Part shown: positions 57,128 through 64,000 of the stretch, piece after piece
How positions within the stretch are numbered: position 1 is the stretch's first letter
Layout of the letters: every line of letters starts with the position of its first letter
Assembly: GCA_031002005.1 (NCBI GenBank)
Contig: CM061919.1
Location: 170,731,121-170,795,120, forward strand
DNA length: 64,000 nt
Source: Vandiemenella viatica
Taxonomy: Eukaryota > Arthropoda > Insecta > Orthoptera > Morabidae
Direction: 5' to 3'
The notes under the pieces: generated by a model
Told to the model about the DNA's origin: nothing
Databases searched by the model: none
What the model saw: only the letters and a program-made list of their open reading frames with translations
Position numbers and translations under genes: made by a program

Positions 57128-57321
57128 CAGGGCCGGATTAAGACAGCGCGGGGCCCGTAGCAAATGTGAAGAAGAGGCCCTTGATTTTTGCTGTCCGGGG
57201 GAAAATTGTAGAGCTAAAAAAAAAAAAAATGGTCGCCCATCTAGCCTAGCTGCGGGCCCCCCTAGAACGCGCGAGGACCATAGCATTTGCTACCTCCTGC
57301 TACGTGGCTAATCCGGTACTG
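57128..57321 (+). mobile_element. MITE with CAGGGCCGGATTA ends
   Basis: The left end is CAGGGCCGGATTAAGA and the inward-read right end is CAGTACCGGATTAGCC. The interior has 'gcggggcccgtagcaaatg' and an A13 run. No clear 8-bp duplication: a SINE inserted just past the right end may have disturbed it. Confidence 0.65.
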
Positions 57322-57329
57322 AGACACCG

Positions 57330-57556
57330 AGAGTGGTGGTGTAACGGATAGCGGTCTGGCCTCCCATTCGGGAGGACGGCGGTTCGAATCCCCGTCCGGG
57401 CATCCAGATTTGGGTTTTCCGTGGTTTCCCAAATCACTCCAGGCAAATGCCGGGATGCTTCCTTAAAAAGGCCATGGCCGAATTCCATCCCATTCTTTGT
57501 CCCCATCCTTTCCCGTCTCTAAAGACCTCGCTGTTGAGAGACGTAAAGCAGTTAAA
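57330..57556 (+). mobile_element. SINE family A, near full-length copy
   Basis: Head 'gtggtggtgtaacggatagc' with B box 'ggttcgaatccccg', core 'ccaggcaaatgccgggatgc' and 'ggccatggccgaattcc', tail 'gagagacgtaaagcag' plus A-run. 'ggtact' lies on both sides (57315 and 57557), a partial duplication. It abuts the MITE. Confidence 0.88.
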
Positions 57557-58099
57557 AAAAAAGGTACTATGACAAGTTGGAGCCGGACAATGTACTCTTA
57601 TACTTGATGGTGGCTAATTTGGCTCGATTCAAGTTATGAGCTTTCACTTGATAGCACAATACATTCATTTTCTGCAGAGGTCACAAGAGTTGAGTGACGC
57701 CACATGACAAACATAGGTATCAACGATGAGCGGGAGAATTAGTGGATTCCTGTAACTAGCCACCATCTTAAGATGGCTTCCCACAGCCCGTGTAACACGC
57801 TGCATAACGTCGCTTCATCTACATTATAAAAAGGCCAATCAGGATTATAAATATCGCCTGAGCGACTACTTGTCTTCATAAATTATTTACTTTTACTACG
57901 TAATTTCCTATACGTTGTCCCTTTTCTTCTTTAATCGGGATGTTATGATCCTTTAAGTTACTTTTAATTCTACTCTGCACTTAGTTTCTATTTTTATGCT
58001 CTGTGGTATTGGTGCTCCATATAGTTTTCATATGCACTCAAAAACTCGAAAATAACGTCATTTAACCAATTAAACACAAGTCTATAACACGAAAGAGCA

Positions 58100-58690
58100 G
58101 TCTAAAATCAAATGATGTGACATGTTTGCTGGCACAGAGGACGGTACAGCAAGAGAGGAGGGGTGCGCACCTCTGCTTCAAGCAGATGGCAACAAAGCAC
58201 CACTACGAGGGCCTTCGATGTTACCGACTGGGCGACGGATAGAAGCGCGCCAGCCTGCACCAGCACAGGCCGCAACAGGTGGCCCTCTTCCCACGGCCTG
58301 TTGTTGAGCTGGCCCGGCGCGGCCCGAAAAACCACGGGCCGTGGGAAGCCACCTTTACATTGGTCTGAGCCAATGACAAGCATTTGGACGGATGTGGGCA
58401 GAGGAAATTCGATTGTCTCAATTGGGTACAGTAGGAGAATGACGTGGGTCTAATGCCGTTTCTTTCTTTTTTTTTTCCATGTGCTCTCCAATGCCGATGT
58501 GAGAAAATTGGTACCATGAAGGCGATTGGCGAAAAGTTTGATCGCGCGACCATCTTGAAGCATCGAGGAGAGAAAGTCTTGGTTGCAAGCTGCCAACGGA
58601 AGAAAACAAGATCAGCCACGATAGTCCAGCAATTAATAGTTAGGACCAAAGTATTCAGTTTGTTTCTGAACTCAAATTATTGACTGCTTA
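58100..58690 (+). other. GC-rich island with a possible first exon
   Basis: Unlike its AT-rich surroundings the block is GC-rich and CpG-containing ('ggcccggcgcggcccg'), with 'agccaatgac' and 'aatgacgtgg' motifs. An ATG at 58516 in 'ggtaccATGa' context opens a frame to 58683 beginning 'MKAIGEKFDRATILKHRGEK'. I do not recognise it. It could be the promoter and first exon of a gene leaving the window, or another unrecognised repeat. Confidence 0.25.
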
Positions 58691-59555
58691 TATCATTTTA
58701 ATGGTGAACTCGCCTAGTGTTAGTCGAGGTAGGGTTATTTATCAGAGTTGTGATGCTAGCAATCGTGTAGCTGTGAAGACTTCAGTCATCATTGATTGGT
58801 AACAAACTTTGAGTCATTGTGTTGTGCCTCCTGCAGTTCTAATCCCGAAGCTCCCTGCTTGGAGAAATCCGTGAGTTTTTTTTAAAAAGTGAGAGACCTC
58901 ATTACATTGTTTGTGGCATTAAATTTTAAACTACTAAGCGTTGTGTAGAAATGTTCGGACCATTGCTTGTTTGTATGAGCACATGGAAAGCTCATAACTG
59001 CCTCATTTCAGAAAGTACATTTCTTATTACAGTGCAAAGCTATAAAGATAATTGATTAAATCATTTTTTGTCAGGTGTAACTTTCATCAACGTAAATAAC
59101 AAATTCTTAATTTCTTGTTTTGTACAAATTTAATGTAAGTTGAATTAACGTATTAATTTGTTTGTAGAAAATAAGTAATAAATTGTAACTTTAATAACAA
59201 TCTTGTAAGAATGAAACTTTGATCCCATCGACTCGTATTTTTAATCAAATATTTCAGCAGCACCTTACCAAAACCAGAGGGATTCCCCCCCCCCCGAGCA
59301 CCGTGTTGAGTGTGGTATTGTTGAAAAAGTGCTGAAAAATACAATCAGTATCATTATGGAACTATTTATTAATTTGTGTATTAATTGACATACGAGCCTG
59401 TTGATTTTGATTAATGCATGATGTAGTTACAAATTCTCATTACTTATATTTTTGTACGAATCTTCCACACTAAGAAATATTGTTACTTTTTTCGTTCTTT
59501 TACCTTTTTATGCTTTTATTTTCCTCACTTCAGCTGTTACTCTGTTCTATTTCCG
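58691..59555. other. No feature seen
   Basis: AT-rich spacer with a C-run near 59286. No supported coding frame. Confidence 0.3.
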
Positions 59556-59861
59556 TTGTATGCATTAATTTTGTTCTATTCAACAGCATCTACCAAACAA
59601 CTTTTAGGCGACTTTAGCGTCATCAGTTTGGCAGACGAAGAAATAAAATTCATACTGGGAAACATTTACATTCATTTCAGGTATACCACAATGAAGGCAT
59701 TGGACGGAGCTTCCCGAGTACTGACCACCACACCAAGATTCCGGTTTTACAGCGAGATACACACGGACATCTCGAGAAACAAATCAGTTACACACCTCGT
59801 TAATACGGCCACAGATGTAACGTTGTTCACTATAAAGGCTTGTGTACAGATTCTGAAGTGA
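59556..59861 (+). CDS. Uncertain open frame
   Basis: A 101-codon frame whose middle and end ('YTTMKALDGASRVLTTTPRF', 'FYSEIHTDISRN') look less random than its surroundings. Acceptor-like sites (attcaacag at about 59586; catttcag at about 59680) precede open sequence, so it could be an exon. There is no recognised domain and no supporting neighbours. Confidence 0.15.
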   Translation: MYALILFYSTASTKQLLGDFSVISLADEEIKFILGNIYIHFRYTTMKALDGASRVLTTTPRFRFYSEIHTDISRNKSVTHLVNTATDVTLFTIKACVQILK

Positions 59862-59869
59862 GGATATCT

Positions 59870-60775
59870 ATGCCAGCGCACGCTGGGTTGCGCTGTGAAC
59901 TAGTCAAGGCAACAAATAGATGCGTCAAGACACGCCGTCACGAATCGCAGTTTTGAATATATATCTCGAGAATCATTGGACCAAATTTTATGCAAATTTT
60001 CTATCAGACTGAAATACGAACTTAACCACGACATACTATTTTGGCCAAGAAATGGGGAACTATAAGGGAGACTTAATTACTTCGGGACTCAGCCTGATTC
60101 TAGTATAAAAACGCCGTCAGGGAATTTTTGTTTGGATAAAAAGATTTCCTCCAATTGCGAACTATCAGAACTTTTGTTATCAAAAGATGCAGGCGTCATA
60201 TTTTGCAAATCCATTAAAGAGAGAAGATGACTGAAATTTTTTTGCTCCTCATTTCTATTAATTATCCTCTTATCAAAATTATATACCTATTGCTGATAAT
60301 TTGTCACAGTCGGAAGGAAACTTAATAAATATCTTACGTGGCCACATCTCGTCATTCTATCTTCATTTCCTCGTATATTAGCGTTAGGGGCTCTTAGTAT
60401 GATGATACTAGTGATTGATTCGCCTTTTCGAAGGTATTCTGCCAGGACGAGTCATCAGTCTCTAAAACGGACACACTTACTTTACAGGTTGACGTTTATC
60501 CTTGACTTTTTTTTTACTATAAATTACAGCCTTTTTCTGTTCAACTCTGTTTTATATTTTATAATGGTGCAAACATCTTCCACCCAATGTGTACGCTGAA
60601 AAGAAAGCTCTTCAGCCAGCGCACAGGCTTGTAATAGCTTGTATGGCACTGCTTATTCTAGAATCTTCTTCTGCAAAGGAGTGATGAATCGTGGCAACCA
60701 CAAAGGCGACAGTTAATGAAATAGCTGCTGGTATTGACTGATATTCCAGAAGGACCCATCACAAACGCTCATTTC
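59870..60775. other. No gene seen
   Basis: Moderately complex sequence at 59870-60110, then AT-rich. Possibly unrecognised repeat DNA. Confidence 0.25.
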
Positions 60776-60779
60776 TCGG

Positions 60780-60970
60780 GACTTGCATTCGGGAGGATAC
60801 GCGTTCGAATTTTCGTCCGGGCATCCAGATTCGGGTTTTCAATGGATTCCCCAAATTACTCTAGGCGAATGTCGGGATGCTCCCTTCAAAAGCCCATGGA
60901 CGAATTACTTCTCGTTCCTTGTCCCAAATCCCACCCCATCTTAATGACCTCGACTTCGACGAGGCACAAA

Positions 60971-61021
<51 letters not shown>
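60780..61021 (+). repeat. SINE family A copy with (TA)n tail
   Basis: 'cttgcattcgggaggatacg' and B-box remnant 'gcgttcgaattttcg', core 'cccatggacgaattac', tail 'gacgaggcacaaagcca', then about 24 TA dinucleotides in place of an A-run. Confidence 0.82.
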
Positions 61022-61023
<2 letters not shown>

Positions 61024-61327
61024 TGGGAAGAGCTTTTTCCCTCCTCTCGTCCGGTATCTGCTTCCTCTCCTTCTCGTCATCGTGTTGGTAGATCATCTCC
61101 ATAGGGTCATCGTAAATTATTATGTGGCAAGGTTTGGGATTGCTGTTTCCAGTTGGTGTCATCTAAAAGGCTTTCTAAATCATTGTTTTCATATAATCGT
61201 GAATACGTTTTGCTGATTTTCCTTTGATATGTAGAAACTTTATGAAAGTTCGTGCCTTATGTTTCTCAATCATATCGCATTTTATTTGCTTTTAGGTAAA
61301 CATACATACAGGGTGTATTTTATATTG

Positions 61328-61443
61328 GTGTTTTTTATGTTTTTTTTGTTGGTGTTTTTTTGTTGGTGTTTTTTTGTTGGTGTTTTTTTTGTTGGTGTTT
61401 TTTTTGTTGGTGTTTTTTTGTTGGGGTTTTTTTGTTGGTGGTT
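61328..61443. repeat. Minisatellite, unit gttggtgttttttt
   Basis: About eight units of 14-16 bases, varying mainly in the number of T. On the minus strand it produces a Lys/Asn/Thr repeat frame that is not a real gene. Confidence 0.9.
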
Positions 61444-61659
61444 TTTTGATGGTAGTTTTAGTTAGTTTTTTCTTAAAAATAAAAAATAGGCTCAAACTAC
61501 AGTATCCTTTAGGAGATGGTATAGAGAGTGGCTCGTTATAGGGAACATGAAGTCGTAACAGCATAAAAAAAAAAAAAAATTGCGGTTGAAGTAGCGCCCC
61601 TCCCCCCCCCCCCCCCCTCTTCGCTAAGGTGGGCAGCTTTCGGTATTGAAGAGACACGT

Positions 61660-62030
61660 AGTTGGTTAATCGCCACCAATTTTAACTCTTTTGCTTATCT
61701 GTCTTTATCGCACTTTCGGCTAGTTTTCGCCAACGTCTCGCAACTGCTGAATGCTGCCTACTTCACAGGGGCGGCGGCATACTTCAACCACGCTTTTCAG
61801 GGCTTTGAAGGCTGCTGCGACCTGGTGTTCCCTATATCAAATCACTCTCCGTATCAACACCTAAACTATCCTGAGGTTAGAACCACTCTTTAAAAAACAC
61901 CGTGCCTACTGTATAAAAAAAGGTTGTAGAATACATGCTTCATAAACAATTTCTATTACTACTATTATTATTACTCCACGATTCACTAAAAGTGAGTGGC
62001 GGAGGGTGTGTTGCACCTATCCTAATGTGT
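61660..62030. other. No feature seen
   Basis: Mixed-complexity sequence, with no recognised motif. Confidence 0.25.
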
Positions 62031-62039
62031 AATCGTTTG

Positions 62040-62160
62040 CATAGGAAGGGCGTAAAGGATATGGCAGGAGGCACCCATGGACTATTTTGAGGAACCATTC
62101 CAGCACTCGCTTGGAGCGATCGTGGAAAACCAAGATCAGGATGACCGGAGCGGTTTATCG
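62040..62160 (-). repeat. SINE family A relic
   Basis: Minus-strand 'cggtcatcctgatcttgg', 'ttttccacgatcgctcc' and 'agtgctggaatggttcc' match the core with heavy divergence. Confidence 0.45.
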
Positions 62161-62514
62161 AGACGTAATCCTTTCGGATTCTAAGTTTACTCTTTCGATA
62201 ACTCCTTCCTATTCCATTCCCTAATCGCTCGTGGAAAAAAATGAGCATAGAAATGAATCTGTTCTGTCCCTGTTTCCCTCCATAGATCACTCTTACTTTC
62301 TGTTAACCGTAGTATAAAACTGAAGGAAGAATTTTGTGTAAATGACTATTTCAAAAATCGCTGAAGAATAATGTCAAACGTAAATTTTTGTTTGTCATAC
62401 GTTCAAATTTGTCACTTGAATTTAATATTCCGATGTACGAATGGAAGAGTAAGTACTGTGACGTCTCCAGCTGATGAAAATAATTTTTGTTACTAAACTA
62501 GCAGTGTGAAAGCA

Positions 62515-62900
62515 GTAGAAGGGGACTCAGTAACTGATACGATAAAGGAGCTGGAATTGGATTCATTGGAAGACAGGTGAAGAGAGTTATAGGAGTGTAC
62601 AAGGCGTGTATAGGTGATGAGGCGTGGAAAGATATTGGTGGACGAACTAGAAGAGGTGTATGGAAGGGTAAAGATTTCGTATATAAAGGTGTGAGATTTT
62701 CTTTCGTAGGTTAGGAGGTCAGGGATTGGAATAAATTACCAAGAGAGATGAATAATTTACCAAAAAAAACAACAACAAAAACGCTGAAATAATATGAAGT
62801 TGAAATTTGCAGAGGGCTAAAGTAGGCTGATACAGGAAACTGGAAAAGTTGGTGCGTAGGGAAATTGCCACCGGAGCGTGCGCACCATCGAAATTAAATC
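62515..62900 (+). pseudogene. LINE C-terminal and 3' UTR relic
   Basis: Broken frames include 'TIKELELDSLEDR' and 'VWKGKDFVYK', equivalent to 'MIKELSLDSLEERRRVKR' and 'VWKGRDDHDH' at 21.4 kb. It ends with 'gtagggaaattgccaccgg' and 'aaattaaatcaaatc', the family 3' end. Confidence 0.65.
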
Positions 62901-62909
62901 AAATCTTTC

Positions 62910-64000
62910 GATACAGAGTGTTAAAATAGCAATACCATTCTTTTAATAATTTCGCATGTATTATTTCCGATAAATTATTTCAGTTTACATAAAATAATTC
63001 TATATATGTTACTAAAAACCAATGGAATTTCTTATAAAATTTATAACAAAAACCTCAAACTGAGAAATACTGCATATTACGTTAAACTTTATGGCAAACG
63101 CTAAGAAGACTGCTTTTTTTGCGCACTGATACTGTATATTTCAAGCTCATTGTTCTGGTAGGATTAAACGTTTTTAAAAAAAAGTCAGTAGTGTTTATTT
63201 CTATAGATTGACCAAATTGTGTTGAATTATGAATGTCAGTCCCAAAATAATTAAAAGAATTTTTCCCAAAATTAATTTTTATGGAAACTTATTCATTTGC
63301 TGAACACACCGACTTTCTGCTGTTATTTCGGGGCATCAATTGCTTCTGCGTCGATAGAAACAAAGCTAGAGATTAGGACATAAAACTCTGGTGCAAGCTA
63401 GATTCAGGCAAGCTTGCAAAGTGACATGCTGAAATGAAGGAAAATAAATTTTTCTTGCAGGCCTGGCGGTTCGTGTTAAGCCCGGGTGTGTTGTCATACC
63501 AAGGGTGTCGGCTTGAAAATGTTACTTGGTTGTCTTACTTAAAAGGAAATTTAATAATAATAGTATAATCATGCAAGCAAATTCGTAAGGGAAATTCATT
63601 GGACTAAATACTATAACATAAATTTAAAAGGTATTTTATCATATAATTTATTAAATAATATATTTTAATTGTGTACAAAAATCCATTATTATGATTTAAA
63701 TTTATTATTACTCAGTATTAATTTCGCAAAGAAAAAACTAATGCGTTTTGCGTTTTTGTATATAAAGTGACTCGACAAGTTTTCCAAATCAAATTAATTG
63801 AGGTTACTATATACATGTAACATTGCGATGGTACTAAATCGATCTTGCGACATTCTCAATCCTATGTTACTCTTGTGTGGACGTCGTTCATTCGAAGAGG
63901 ACAATCCACAAATCGCGACGAGTAGTCGAGCGGAGTGGACACTGGTAAAAATAGCCACCAGAAATTTTCGTGCGAGTACTGCCTTCATACACGCACTGTA
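62910..64000. other. No feature seen
   Basis: AT-rich sequence to the window edge. A 64-codon minus frame at 63794-63988 has no recognisable domain. Confidence 0.3.

Noticed and set aside
60877..61162. Frames with Ile-Tyr repeats on both strands
   Set aside because: They are translations of the (TA)n tail of a SINE.
61292..61657. Lys/Asn/Thr-repeat frame
   Set aside because: Translation of the gttggtgttttttt minisatellite on the minus strand.
1..64000. CRISPR arrays, rRNA genes, mitochondrial insertions, telomeric TTAGG repeats
   Set aside because: I looked for regular spacer arrays, conserved rRNA blocks, mitochondrial gene order and TTAGG runs and saw none.

Overview
The window reads as AT-rich nuclear DNA of an insect. 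It holds one well-supported host gene, a minus-strand vitellogenin receptor (VgR, the yolkless orthologue class) with 36 predicted exons between about 35.5 and 44.05 kb. Almost everything else is layered transposable-element debris: non-LTR retrotransposons, tRNA-derived SINEs, Tc1/mariner-like elements, hAT-like MITEs and simple repeats. The SINE and LINE flavour resembles what I associate with polyneopteran insects, but the species cannot be named from sequence alone.

Layout. 0-1.8 kb: a tandem array of about 180-bp units split by the 3' end of a LINE. 1.8-19 kb: mostly gene-free, with tRNA-like SINEs, LINE remnants, a Tc1-like transposase relic (11.6-12.15 kb) and MITEs. 19.4-21.8 kb: an old LINE interrupted by a younger LINE fragment with a target-site duplication. 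23.8-28.25 kb: a Jockey-like LINE on the minus strand with an uninterrupted 905-codon ORF2 and a frameshifted ORF1. 29.8-32.3 kb: a nest of small DNA elements and SINEs, several with exact target duplications. 33.38-35.03 kb: a mariner-like element with about 105-bp inverted repeats and a broken transposase. 35.5-44.15 kb: VgR with its TATA box and poly(A) signal. 45.0-45.9 kb: an unrecognised 130-codon reading frame downstream of a TATA/Inr pair. 46-64 kb: gene-poor DNA with a hAT-type relic, two long antisense LINE relics, more SINEs and MITEs, a GC-rich island and a minisatellite.

VgR is an oocyte endocytic receptor that takes up vitellogenin. The domain order is the insect VgR order: 5 LDLa, 2 EGF, propeller, EGF, propeller, EGF, 8 LDLa, 2 EGF, propeller, EGF, transmembrane helix, then a tail with an FxNPxF signal. 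Three features of the gene deserve attention: a one-base frameshift in an A6 run in exon 8, four introns with GC donors, and an ambiguous last splice acceptor. No CRISPR, operon or prokaryotic features are present, and I see no clear new biological system. The best leads are the VgR anomalies, the unknown 130-codon frame, and the inverted pair of tRNA-like modules nested in a TIR element at 30.1-31.6 kb.
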